The notes under the pieces: generated by a model
The model's database searches: none
Seen by the model: only the letters and a program-made list of their open reading frames with translations
Told to the model about the DNA's origin: nothing
Shown: piece by piece, positions 48,706-60,334 of the stretch
Layout: each line of letters opens with the position of its first letter
Numbering within the stretch: the first letter of the stretch is position 1
Position numbers and translations under genes: made by a program
Assembly (NCBI GenBank): GCA_001598975.1
Contig: BBXU01000203.1
Coordinates: 62,001 to 126,000, forward strand
DNA: 64,000 bases
Source of the DNA: Parachlorella kessleri
Taxonomy: Eukaryota > Chlorophyta > Trebouxiophyceae > Chlorellales > Chlorellaceae
Reading direction: 5' to 3'

Positions 48706-51700
48706 ATGCTGGGAGGGAAGCGTCTATTGCAGGCTCTTGCCGGCAGTGCCCGCCAAAGCTGGCGTTCATTATCATCGTTACCAGCAGAAGGTGAGCTGCC
48801 ACAAGACTTTGCCAGGAGTTGAATACGCCTCTGGCGCTCCCAATGCAGTGGCCACATGACACTGGACGCGCTTCCAAAAGCGCAGCTGGGTGGCAGAGCA
48901 CCTTAACTCTTGTCCTGTTCCCCTTGCTACTGACGACTGCAGTGGTGGAGACCGGCACTGGGGAGTTTGTGAGCTTGACGCCAGGAGCGCCTGTGCTGGT
49001 GCGGCTGCACGAGCGCACGTGGGGAGCACTTGCCAAGCTGCCAAGCTCTAAGCTGGCTGAGGCAGGCTTCACTGGTAAGTGACATGGTCTGGGGTGTGGG
49101 GCACTGCCCGGCAGGGTCACTGCAACTCTTCAGCCGCTGCTTAAACCTTTCTAAACGACCCATACAATATCTTGCAGCTGCCGTGCTTGGCTACCTGCTA
49201 AGGGGGGTTAATGAATGTTGCAGCACAGCTGATTCACCTCCCACGTGAAGAGGTGTCACTAGTTTCCGCCACCGTAAGGAGTGTTTGCACGCGTGCCCAA
49301 CCGCAGGCCGCCAGATGCCAGAGGAGATTGCTGTGGTGCGTGATGCCTTCGCACCCCACGACGTGCCTCACCGCACCCTTGCTGGCTCGGTTCACTCGCT
49401 GGGACCCCACAAGGTGGCAGTGGCTAGCGAGCTCGCGGAACCTCACAACCGCATGGTAGTTGACGAGTACGAGCTGTCGCCAGATGGGCGGTACCACCTG
49501 CGCAGCATCGGCACTGACATGCACAGGCAAGGGCGCTGGGCTGGCTGCACAGCAGCTGGCTGCTGGGATATTCTGACTTCGGCCAAGGGTAGTGGAGGTA
49601 GAGGAAGGCGGCAGGCAGTGCCTCACCGATGTGCCTGTGCAAAATGAAGTACTGGTGCGGGTTGGTCTTGGCGTTGTTAGCCTTTGTTCGCAGTGAAGCG
49701 GCGTGACCAACAACCCTTAAATGGCGTGACTGGCTCTTGGCTTTCCTCATTCCAGTGTAGGACTCAGAAACCCAGACTGCAGCACCTGTGTGCCGCTCGT
49801 AAGCTTACTGTCCTGCTTGCGGTGTTGCCTGCACCTGCAGATTTCTGCGGCGGCATGGCATGCATGTTGTGCATGTGCCAGATGTGCAAGCAGCAGTAGC
49901 CAGCGCTGCACGCGGGCTGAACTCCCTGCGGTCGCACCACACTTTGAAACAATCCACGAACGAGGTTAGTTGACTGCCAGCATGGCGCCTGCATGGCGTG
50001 GGGTGGAAGGAAGTTGGGAGGACATTGGAGGAATGATTGGGGAGAGCAGCCTGACCCTGCGGTGACCCTTCGTGTGAAGTTGGTACTGATGCCCTGTATC
50101 TCACTAGGTGCTGTTTCCCTCCCTGCACTGCAGGTACTCATGGTGGCTCCCACGGCATTTGTGTTCAATGAGCAGGCAGCTCAGGACAATACCTTCATGC
50201 ACGGCCAGGCCGGCGCAGGTGGGCTGCCAGCAAACTTGGACGCGCCCCTTGCACGCTGTGCCTGCCTGCTTGCTCAGAACAGCAGAGAAAACCCCCTTCC
50301 CTGTAAGTGCTGCCCTCCCTGGATCCTCTTTGAGGGTATTTGTTGAGCCGAGACTGAGAGCCTGGGTGCCGTACGCGCGCAGGCAACAGCGTGACGGCTG
50401 CCGTGCTGCGGGAGTTTGCTGCTCTTCATCACGAGCTGTCGGAGGTGGCGGGAGTCAAGGTCAACCTGTTCCAGCACTCCCTGGAGCACGGCACCCCCGA
50501 CGCGGTGTTCCCCAACAACTGGTTCTCTACGCACCCTGTGGGCGAGGCGAGCGGCGGTGTCAAGAAGGACACGCTAGTCTTCTACCCCATGAAGTGTCCA
50601 AATAGGTGGGTGTGGGTATCGGGCGGGCAACGCGGACGGGACAGCCAGGTGTTTTGTGGGGGCTGGAGGTGCTGTAGTCGTGGCGGCCTTTGTGTTGCAT
50701 CAAGGGCTGTGTGCTCTAGCCCTTGTAAGGCGCTTGTTTGTGGCTGGCCCTGGGGTCGACACCTGTAGTGCCGGTGCCCTTGGCGACCCTTCCTCCCACC
50801 CGCAGGCAAGCAGAGCCGTAATCACTACTGCCACCAAGCGGATACGCTGCTCGCGCACGTCGGGGGTGAGCTTGCCATCCCATGCCGGCAGGTGGAGGCC
50901 TGCCTGCCTGCCGCATATTAGAGGCGAGTTGCCCTCGTCACTCTGCAGGCAAGCAGAGCGGCGGCAGGACATCCGGGAGGTGTTGGAGCACTGGGGCTAC
51001 GACAGTGTGGTGGACCTGTCGGGGGAGGAGCGGCAGGGCCGCTACTTTGAGGGCACGGGGGTGCTGGTCGTCGACCGCATCAACGGGGTGGCGTATGTGG
51101 CGCTGTCGGAGAGGGCGGACGCGGCACTGGCACAGGTGCGGGGCGGAAAAGGGCTGCAAGCATGGAACTGAATCCAGGGATGCGGGCTTCTTGCTTGCTG
51201 CTGTGTGGAAGTGGAAATGAGTACTCAGCGATGCGCAGGACTGGCACAGGTGCGAGGCGGGGCTGGGCTGCGCTGCAAGTATGGAACTGGATCCAGGGAG
51301 GCGGGCTTCTTGTCGCTGGTGTGGGAAGCGGAAGTGACTGATTAGCGATGCGCAGGACTGGGCTGACAACGTGCAGCGAGGGGACTGGGTAGGTGGGGAG
51401 GGGTGGGATAGTGAGCCCTGGCGTATGAACCAAAGCAGGTGGTGGACTGCATTGTTGGCAGGGCTGCGAGTCTTGGTGGGTGGGATAGAAGCGGGCGGGG
51501 CAGGGCGGGGCGAAAGGATGTTAATGATCAAGACTGGGCGTGAGACAGAAGCCGATGGCCAGCTTGCCCGCGGCAACACAGAGGCGCACGTGGAGCCGTG
51601 CCTGCACCAACACAGTTGCTCCTGCTAGCGCGTTGCTCCCTGCTGCGGGCTTGGGACTTGCTGCCATCAGGCAACAGACCCTGTGTTATGTGCGCTTCCT

Positions 51701-53055
51701 AGTGATGATCTTGACCTGCCTGCCACTGCAGCGGTGGGTGGAGGAGATGGGCTACCGGGACCTGGTCACTTTCCGCAGCACTGATGGACACGGTGGGGCC
51801 GTATGTGAGTATCAGTTGGAGCGGTTGAAGGACTGGGTCGAATAGCCGACTTCAGTATGGTTGCTAGGATTTGCCTCAATACAATTGTAGACCTGCAGGC
51901 CAGTCCCCAGGAGTGAAGATGCCTCCTAGGATGTGGAGGTGTGCCTTGCTGGCTTCCTTGGTTGTTGCTGATCTGCTGCTAGTATACATACCAAAAGGTT
52001 GCGGGATAGTGCGGGCTGACGAGTACTCCCCATCGCTGCTGGCTGTGCAGACCACACGAATGTGATGATGGCGGTGGGCACGGATGTGGCAGTGGTGTGC
52101 CTGGAGAGCATAGATGACGACAAGGAGCGCCGGCATCTGGTGGACAGGTGGGTGCCAAGGCGGGCCTGTTTGTATTCCATTGCAGTTGCAGGAATGGTCC
52201 ATGTGCCAGCTGTGCTGTTGAAGGCGTGCATCTCGCTCCCGCATAAGCATGCAAAGTGGGGAGGAAAGTGGCCTTGCTCCATGCAGTGCCATGCCAGTTC
52301 CGGCGGTCACTCCCTACCGAGCTGGCCTTTGCAGGTATTAGCGCCTCGCCCCCCGCCTGTAAGGCTGTAAGGCTCGCTGCCTGTCGACCGCAGGCTGTCC
52401 AAGACGCACACAATTGTGGACATCACCCGCCAGCAGATGGCGGCGCTGTGCGGCAACGTGCTGGAGCTGGAGGACGGGCGGGGGCTGCCAGGTGAGAGGA
52501 GTTGGATTGGTGTGGCATGATATGTGTAGCGTCCATGTTGACTATGACAGGTGCGAGGTGTGAGTCTGTGTGAGGAGTATGGATTTGAATGGTGTGGCGT
52601 TGGGATGGAAATGATATAGTCTAGATGGTCCTGATTTGATGGGCTTGGACTCAATGGGGGGACATAGGGGTGCAGTTAGATGCAATGTGGCTGAACATGG
52701 GTGCCAGGCGGGCATGCCGCCATGCTATCTTCTGCCTTATTGAGCTGCGCTGAGCTGTTGAGCCTCGTGCTTCGCGCCGGCAGCTGGGCTGGGAGTCAGT
52801 TGAGGTGCTAACGGGCGTGCCGGCATGCGCCCGTTCCCGCCAAAGTGCCGCCCTGCCGATTTGCCGCTGCTGAGCCCTGGGTGCCGTGCTGCTGTTGCAG
52901 TACTGGCAATGTCGACTCAGGCCTACAACGCCTTCACTGAGGATCAACGCAAGCTGATGCGCAAGCATGTGGCCGCCTTGCACCATGCCCCGATCGACAC
53001 GCTTGAACGGATTGGCGGCGGCGGCGTGCGTTGCACCCTGGCGGAGATTTTCTAA
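48706..53055 (+). CDS. Guanidine-modifying (amidinotransferase/CtlX-like) hydrolase, organelle-targeted
   Basis: Eleven exons (48706-48790, 48943-49074, 49307-49526, 49841-49964, 50134-50218, 50383-50605, 50949-51135, 51732-51804, 52051-52147, 52394-52491, 52901-53055) join in phase to 492 residues. Family blocks include VLMVAPTAFVFNEQAA, DNTFMHG, VFPNNWFSTH, RYFEGTGVLVVDR, STDGHGGAVYHTNVMM, VCLESI and ITRQQMAALCGNVLEL, matching CtlX-type citrulline-utilisation hydrolases of the arginine deiminase/amidinotransferase fold. The substrate is probably citrulline or arginine-like, but this is inferred. The N-terminus MLGGKRLLQALAGSARQSWR is typical of a mitochondrial presequence. About 130 residues before VLMVAPTAF are an extra N-terminal region (TPGAPVLVRLHERTW and onwards). 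Intron 3 uses a GC donor (GCAAGG at 49527). Introns 6 and 7 contain duplicated splice-site segments. Confidence 0.8.
50804..50962 (+). repeat. Duplicated acceptor segment in intron 6
   Basis: GCAGGCAAGCAGAGC occurs at about 50803-50817 and again at the true exon 7 acceptor (about 50945-50959). Using the upstream copy would read quickly into a stop (RQAEP then TAA), so the downstream copy is the functional acceptor. Confidence 0.75.
51125..51358 (+). repeat. Tandem duplication of about 115 bases that copies the exon 7 donor
   Basis: The first copy starts in the exon 7 end (ACTGGCACAG|GTGCGGGG, junction at 51135) and runs to GATGCGCAG. The second starts at GACTGGCACAGGTGCGAGG (near 51239) and ends at GATGCGCAG (near 51357), followed by a short third start GACTGGG. 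Shared blocks include ATGGAACTG, ATCCAGGGA and GCGGGCTTCTTG. Confidence 0.85.
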
Positions 53056-53709
53056 GTGGGGACTTCCTATGCGGGAAGTCTCACTTGGGAATCGTCTTAT
53101 CAGGGTCGACCTCCAACAGTCTACGGTTGAAAGCGCAGTCTACTCAGGAACCCACCTAGGTCTGCCAAGCCGTTTTGATGTCTTAATGCAGGCAGCTGAC
53201 AGACGCTTTGCTTCTTTTCACAAGGTTGGCTGAGCCAGCCTTCTGCCTTGCTCCCGTTCACTGACACGGCCTGGAGTGTGTTGGTCAGCACCCTGTCTTA
53301 CCCTTGAGCAGACTTGCATTTAAGGTTCGTTGGCAAGAACATGCGCAGGAACTCCGCTTGGGTTCCTGTGCAGGATGCAAGCTTTTTAGCTCAACCTGTC
53401 CAGTATGTCCAGTGCCTACCTATTTTCCAGTCCTGCCGCCACCTGAAGTTCACCCCCTGCCTGCCAGGGTTCCCCCTCCGATTGACCATACCGCCCATCC
53501 TTGTCACTCCTGCGGGGGTCACGACCGCCATAATGGGTGGATAGCCTCATTGAGCCAGGGGCCCCACTACACCCCCTGCAGTGAACTGCGCCCTGCCCTG
53601 CCTGCTTTGCCAGCAGATCATTTGCCTTCCACCTACTCGAAGCGCGCTTAAGCTGTTGTGTTAAGAACTTCTGGTGGAGTCACGGCCTCGAAGCCCTTTG
53701 CGAAGCATC
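53056..53709. other. Intergenic region without a recognised gene
   Basis: It lies between the amidinotransferase-like stop and the start of the SecE-like gene. Short ORFs here have no recognisable domain. It presumably holds the 3' UTR of the first and the promoter of the second. Confidence 0.35.
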
Positions 53710-54723
53710 ATGAACATCCACGCAACGGTGCGTGCTCGTTACAGTCAGTTGCCAAGCTTAATTAGTTTTCACCGTAGCCGCATAGGGTGCATAGGGCACT
53801 CCACTCAAGCCAGAAGAAGGAGCTGCTGGGCTGGCTGGCAAAGGCAAAGTGTACTAGAACCTTGGGGACGTCCCAGCCCCAGGCTGCTTGCCGCAACTGA
53901 TGGGCCTAGGAGTGGAGACTTTAACCCGGCCAGCAACCTGAAGTACGGCATCGACTTACCTAGCACGCCTTCTCAACCTAGCCAACCTCAAGCAAGCCCC
54001 AGGTCTGGAGTACCCCCACAGCTCGTGAAGTTGGGCAGGGTCCAGTGCTAGGCTGTTGCGCACAGGTTACCATATGTGTGAAGAAATGGAGCGGCCTTCT
54101 CTCTACCCAGGGGTGTGAGCTCGCCTCGCGTGGCGGACTTTGCCGTGCAGGTTAAGGGACGGTTTGCACGAGGTGGAAGGTCTGGAGGCGAAAGCAAAGG
54201 CGGCTTACGAGAGATCTTTGCAATTCCTTAGAGGTTGCGGGATGGAGCTGAAGGCGCAGCTTAGACGCGCTTATGACGAGTGTTTGGTAGAAGTCAGGTG
54301 TGTCGTCCACACGTCCTATGTGAACATCGCTAAAGACCCCACTGCTGGGTGCAGGGGCGACCGTCCAGCGCTAAGGCATGCAGGAGGCTTGAATAGTGGT
54401 CGATTGTTGGACTGGCAGGTGTCTGTCTCTGTCGACTACCTGACCACACAGGGGGGTTAACAATTTTATAAAAGCCGTCAATATACAAGCCTTCAATCGA
54501 CGGTGCCCTGCGCTGTCGCAGGGAAGCGCCTGGCTACCTGCGGGACACGCTGGGGCTGCTACGCTTCCTGCGCTATCCACAGATGGCACCCGTCATGAGA
54601 AGAACTGTTGCTGTGCTGGCAGTGGTGTTTGTGTTCCTGGCGGTGGTGCACACCTGTGATGCCATCTTTGCTGGGCTCCCCCAAGCCAGGGGAGTGCTTG
54701 TGACGAGGCTACGGCCAAGCTAG
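53710..54723 (+). CDS. Small single-span membrane protein, candidate plastid SecE
   Basis: Three exons (53710-54002, 54151-54297, 54522-54723) join with phase 2 at both junctions to 213 residues. The first about 95 residues are rich in Ser, Arg and Pro with few acids (MNIHATVRARYSQLPSL and onwards), like a plastid transit peptide. A helical charged stretch follows (EGLEAKAKAAYERSLQFL), then YLRDTLGLLRFLRYPQM and one membrane span (VAVLAVVFVFLAVV) ending HTCDAIFAGL. SecE proteins have a short amphipathic helix, a WP turn, one span and an Asp near its end; here YP stands for WP and CDAIF for the usual DxxF. In plastids SecE partners SecY in thylakoid protein insertion. The gene model is moderately supported and the family call is tentative. 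Confidence 0.45.
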
Positions 54724-55135
54724 GGCTACAGTTGGTGTAGGCTTGGACTGCCACACTGTCATTGTAGGGTGGCTTGCAGGTTTCCCTTGCCTGGCCCTGG
54801 TTGATGAGCAGTGCTCCTGTGCACGTGAATATTTACACAGTCAACGCCTACACGGTCCCCGATGCACACTGCCCTGGCATACCCAGGTTAGCCAACCAGC
54901 AAGTTAGACAACCTCCACAGTAAACAACTCAGGCGAGCCCCAGAGCCATACCCTGCCTCCCGCCCTGTCATTGCAGTTCCCCCTACCTGGCCCTCTGTTC
55001 GCATTCCCTGCCACACTCTTAACAACCACAGGCAGGCCCCCAGAACATACCCCTCCATTCAGCACTGTCACTTCACCGCTATACGACAACACCTCTGATT
55101 TCAGTGACAGAACGCCGTACCAAACACAGCCACAC
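54724..55135. other. Convergent intergenic region
   Basis: About 410 bases lie between the SecE-like stop (+) and the prolidase stop (-). TTACA at 54833-54837, which is TGTAA on the minus strand, is a likely poly(A) signal for the prolidase gene. No gene is seen. Confidence 0.45.
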
Positions 55136-58100
55136 TCAGGCAGGTGGCCAGGGCGCGCCCGCCATCACTGCCTCGATCTCCTCCACGGTTCGGGGCACCT
55201 GAGTCATCGACTCTGCCCCGTTGGCAGTCACAATAACGTCATCTTCTATTCTCACCCCTCCAAACCCCTGCAGTTGCAGTTTAGAGCTTGGTTTAAGTTT
55301 GTGCCAGCCAGTTCCAGACCTGCCCCAAAGCGTGCAACCATGGTACCAATGGGGCACTTCATGATAGGGCTTGCCATACCCCAGTTTCTACGGCAAACGG
55401 AAACCTTTGGTGCGGAGTGAAGCCTTGTTACTAGGCTGGCTGCATATTCACTGCTGCAAGCACACCAACATGAGCAGCAGCATGATGAAGCCACGAGCCG
55501 CGCAGACTTCACATCAGGGAACTTACCCAGCAGTCTCTGATCCTTTCTTCCACCAAAAACTTGGAGTGGGCGGGGTCCTTCAGGGCAGGCTCCAGAAGCA
55601 CAGGGTTGAAGTAGCAGCCTGCACCCACGGCCGCGCAAGGCAGGTACTAAGCAGAATCCAGACTGGATCTCACTAATTAAACGTAGCGGACTGTCAAGAC
55701 ACACGCTAGGGCCTTTGCAATGTTACACGTGACCCCCGGCGGTTGCCATGTGTACCTCCAGTATTGAGTGTATGGCCTTGGAATGAAGTTCGCCTTCCAC
55801 CCACATGTTCATCAGAACCGAACAGGGGCCTCCAAGAAGCTGGGTAACAGGCATCAACTCCTACATACTATCATGGGAACACCCTGCCACCTCATCACTG
55901 CTCACACAAGCCAGTGACTTGCATCACGGCATAGCCAGGTGTACCGGCGTTGTTAGACTAGACTGCGTAGGGGTCTACCGTGAGAGAGCGCTCACCTGGC
56001 TCCACTGTGATGACCATTCCCTCCTGGAGCACCCTGGCAGTGCGCAGCCTGTTGACGCCTGCTTGCTGCGGCCGAGGGGGGCAGCCAGGCAGCCCGTAGC
56101 CGCCCACATCGTGGGTGTCCAGGCCCAGGAAGTGGCCCAGGCCTGGGTAGGGAGACCAGGCAAGAAAGCACGATGTTGCAGCCAGGGGCTGAGGCTACAC
56201 AGGCGCCTGGGACTAAAAGGGAGGGACCTTGGTCCCGGCCGCAATCAGGCTGTTCCGCTGCTCCAGCTTTCCGGAGCAGCAGGCTACGCGGCTTTGGGGA
56301 AGGGCTCCCCCAAGCACAGCTGAGAGCAGTCCCAACCCCTTCTATTTGGGGCCCCCGTGGCCCATACATTGACAGATAGGCAGGCACTCACACCACCCCG
56401 CCCAGCATGTCATGAGGCGCCGCTCATGCCACGATTCAGCCGGCGTGACCCACCATGCGGCATGAATACGGCACCAAGCCTGGAGTCCATCATGGCGTCA
56501 ACGTCGCCTACCAGCAGGCCCCCTTTGCTGAGCGCACTCAGCATGATGCGCTCTGCCAGCAAGTGCATGTCCTGCACTGTCAGCATAGCGGTGGATTGGA
56601 GTTATTGGTAGCAGGACAGTGCGCATCCTGCATTTGGAGATCAGTTGCTACAGCACTTGCTCAACACATTTTCCTTTTTATCGGTGCTGGTGCAGCCACA
56701 GTCCGTAACACCGGAACTTAAGCCACTGAAAGGCAAAGATATGCATAGGTAACAGCAATGGCGGTCATACATGAGTTGTCGAGGAAGTGTTGCAAGGTGA
56801 AGTATGTTAGACAGCAGGAGGGACACATGCATGCATTGCAGTAGGGGCACCCACCAGCCAGTAGACTCCGGGCTTCATGGCGTTGATGACTCCTCGGTTT
56901 GCCGCCAGCACCGCCTCGTACACCACTCGCTGCAGGGCTGAGAACTTGCCGCCCACTGGGAAGGTGCAGGTGATGTCTGCCGCATAGCGGTAGTACTCCC
57001 CTCCAGCGTCCACCAGTAGCAGCTCTCCATCATGCATCTGCCGGTCTGCGAAAGTGGCAAGGGAGCACGCAGGTGCAAGCTTTGGGTGCTGCCCCACAAG
57101 TTGAGCAGACTCCAGGCAAGCTTGAGAACACCGCCCTCCAAGAGGAGGGCTACCAGGCATTTTGCCTTAACCTCATCAGGTTCAAAGGTGCCTGCACCCG
57201 CCTCCTGACTGACCGTTAGGGGCGCCAGCATGGCCATAGTGCAGCACAGCTGCGTTGGGCCCCGAGGCAAAGATGGGCGTGTAGTGTGCCGTCCTGCAGC
57301 CGCCCCTGCTGTAGATGCTCTGCAAATACGCTGCCTCAAGTTGGAACTCCCAGTTGCCACCCCTGCAGCAGTAACGAGGAGGGACGCCGCATGGCTGATT
57401 CCGAGCGAACATGCAGCCACCCGTAAGTAATGCTCACTGATTCGAACAAGTATGCTGCTGAGAGATCAGCAGCCCTTGAGCAACCGCACAGCATGTCCGG
57501 TGTGATACATGCTTTTCGTAAAAGATTGACAGGATCAGAGATCCAGCAGACCGCATGCAGAGAGCACGTATGCACACAGCCAAGCAAGCACAGCTGGCAG
57601 GCTGGCTAGGAGCGCTCGCATGGGCAGCACCCACTTGCATAGCCTCATAATTTCCACATGGGCTTGTGATGCAACCTGGCTCACATAGCGCATCACGCGG
57701 AGCTCCTCCGCCGTCTTGATCTGCACAAGTATGACGGCTTGCCATGAGTGGACTACGAGAGGTACTCAGATTATCTAACTGCATGGCTTCCCAGCAGAAA
57801 CCAAGCAAGCCAAACGCATAGCGGGTAACACCTTCTGTCAGATGGGCAGTGCTAGAGTCCCACGGCTGTACAGCGCAGTTCCCTGCCAGCGCCAAGTATA
57901 AGCACGCTGCCAATAGCCATGCCCCTGCAGAGGGGCAGCGAGAGTGCAACCGCGAGCGGCACTGCAGCAGGGCTGGCTCACCACCCGGCATCCTGTGAGG
58001 GCAGGGAACAGTAGCTCTTCTTCCAGCTTGAACTTCTCCATGCCTTCAAACGTGGTTGCGGACATCAAAAGCCCACTGCATACAAACGCCTTCGCAAGAG

Positions 58101-59634
58101 ACTAACAGGGGCCTACTGAGGTGACTGGCATCGCTGGTGGATTGGTGTAGGTGGCAAGTAGTTGGACTGAGCCACAATGGCACCCACGCTCATATTCAGA
58201 GAGCATAATGGAGTATACTAGTAACACGTACCCAGCCATGACTCTCCCGGAAGAAGTCGCACGCCAGCTCAGGCACAAGAATGAGCTAGTCGGTGAACCG
58301 TGCAGCCTGCGCCCCGGGCAATACCCCATGCCTTGCCTGTCAGTGTTTTTACCGCACAGGAGGTGCAGGCAGGGTGGCTGGAGAGAAGCTAGGGTAGCCG
58401 CCAGCTCATCCGAGTAGTACACATCATCCACGGCATACCGCGCCTTGATCTCTTCCGGTGTTGCAATGTGGCCCATCCACACAGCATAGGAGTCGGGCAG
58501 GCGTGGCATGAAGAGCAGGGACCTGCGCCAGGCAGGTGGTTCCCACTTCTTCTGGAACCTTGGTAACCTTTTACGAACGCTGAAATCCCTAAACAGCAGT
58601 CCAGGTGTACCATAGCATGCAAGGCTTCCAGCATCCAGCTTGCGATGAGGAAATATTGCTGGCAGCACGGAAGGTCTACTCAGGCACAGGACTTGGCTCA
58701 TGGAGGGCCTGGAAGGCTCACTGGGAAGCCTTGTTGACTGTGCAGATGGTGCAACAGGACAGCTGAAATGGCTATGTATGGGCTGGAGGCTGCAGGCCGA
58801 CATGAGCACCTGACGAGCCTACCATTTCCTCTCCTTATACCATGCGCCTTGGCACACACCAGAGCCCTAGCTTGTGCAACCCTACGCACGTTCAGTCGTT
58901 TTACCTGCCAGTCCGCAAGTCAATAGCGCCATAATAGTCTTCATCGGTCACGCCGAATAAGTAGTAGAAGTAAGACTCCTGCCTGCAGCCTTGACAAGTC
59001 AGGTCTAAGCAGCTGCTTTGATAAGGTGTAATAAGTACCACATGGCACTACAACCTTAACGCGCGTGCATTATGCGGCCTTCGTGCTCTTACGGCTGTTC
59101 CCTACTCTCGCCTTTGCTAACTGACGCACCTGGTGCATGCCAAAGTGCTGTCTAAACTCTGCTTTCACAAGGTAACACAACCTTGGGAGTGTGCACACCT
59201 GAACAACAGGTCCATATCTGTGTTGTAGAAGTGGAATGGCTTCCCTCCCTGCATCTTTAACAACACCTTTCAGTGGCCAAGCGCTGGAAACCTGGTACAG
59301 AACAACACCTAGGGCTGCCTGACGATGACGGCACAAGCCAACAGTACACTGCCCAAAAAGGCGTGCTCCTCTCCCCACACCGGAAGCTCCTAGTATCCGA
59401 CAAGTGCTATACCATACCTGGAGAACGGCCACACCCAGCTTCGCCCCATCACATTGCTGCTGAATTACTCGAGTCAGCTGGGCTCGTATGCCACCGTGCA
59501 GAACCCTCCTACTGACCCTGCAGCACAGATCAAACCCTTGTCACACTTACAAGTCGCAGATCAGTTCAAAGTAGCCAGATTCTGGTGTACCTCTGGCCTG
59601 GTCCGACATGGTATGCATCATGATCTGGAGCCAT
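55136..59634 (-). CDS. PEPD: Xaa-Pro dipeptidase (prolidase, peptidase M24B)
   Basis: Thirteen exons (59591-59634, 59418-59517, 59199-59248, 58905-58982, 58337-58522, 57982-58075, 57635-57720, 57214-57362, 56855-57045, 56454-56571, 55996-56142, 55527-55618, 55136-55267) join in phase to 488 residues, close to animal PEPD (about 490). It hydrolyses dipeptides ending in Pro, usually in the cytosol. N-terminal creatinase-like blocks are [20 protein letters not shown] and [14 protein letters not shown]. The catalytic pita-bread domain shows all five metal ligands: VDAGGEYY (Asp), AADITC (Asp), LGHFLG (His), VEPGCYF (Glu) and VRIEDD (Glu). [10 protein letters not shown] and THDVGGY are also present. 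The usual VEPGIYF has Cys for Ile. The third exon is only 50 bases. The intron after NTD uses a GC donor (GCAAGG at 58336 on the minus strand). The ATG chosen gives a short 14-residue first exon ([14 protein letters not shown]) that fits the family start. Confidence 0.94.
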
Positions 59635-60334
59635 GGAGGCAGTAGAGTTGCTGCCAATACCCGTCCAGTGGATCCCAGAGTGGCCGTCCGCTCCATGGAC
59701 TGCTAGCATTCTTGGAGAACCCGTTCGGCATCAGCCAGATACGGTGCCTAGAGACCCCGGCTTGTGCCCAAGTGGTTCTAGTGACAGACAACATAGCTTA
59801 CCCCAGTTACTTGAGGCTTGTAAGCTGTCTCGCGCAAAGGTCCCCACGTGCGAAGACAACCAGACCACCCCTTGGTATTGATAAATATGTCCCAGGACAT
59901 GGAGATTGTTACATTGGACAGAGCTAAGAACAACCATCTCTCAAACTGCAAGCAAAGAGCAGAGATGAAAAGCAAAACAGAGTCTCACAAATGTTGCAAT
60001 AATGATCAAAGCGCCAAGGAGTCACTGTTTGATGTAATGCACAACCTGCGCTATGTGTTGGAAAACTTTGCTGTCAAAGAGTCGCTGCCAGGTGCACTGC
60101 AACTGGCAGTGGAAGAATAATCACCCCCAGGCCCCCAAGAGCAAGATAATACATGCGAGGCCGCAAGACAAGGCGCCACTACATCCCAAAAGCAATGTGC
60201 ACAAAGGGACTCCACAACACAACAGGCTTCTGTCGAGCTGCTGACACTACGTGAGCTGAGCTGCCTTCACAAAGCACAAACAAGGCCCTGATGCACTACA
60301 TAGCCACAGATGCCAGTAGCTGCGGCTAGCCCAT
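59635..60334. other. Region between kinesin stop and prolidase start
   Basis: About 700 bases hold the probable kinesin 3' UTR and the prolidase promoter, since both genes are on the minus strand. TTACA at 59909-59913 (TGTAA on the minus strand) may end the kinesin transcript. No coding region is supported. Confidence 0.45.

Noticed and set aside
49159..49247. Extra exon (VLGYLLRGVNECC) in the amidinotransferase-like gene
   Set aside because: It runs into a stop and has no family similarity; splicing to 49307 keeps phase and gives conserved sequence.
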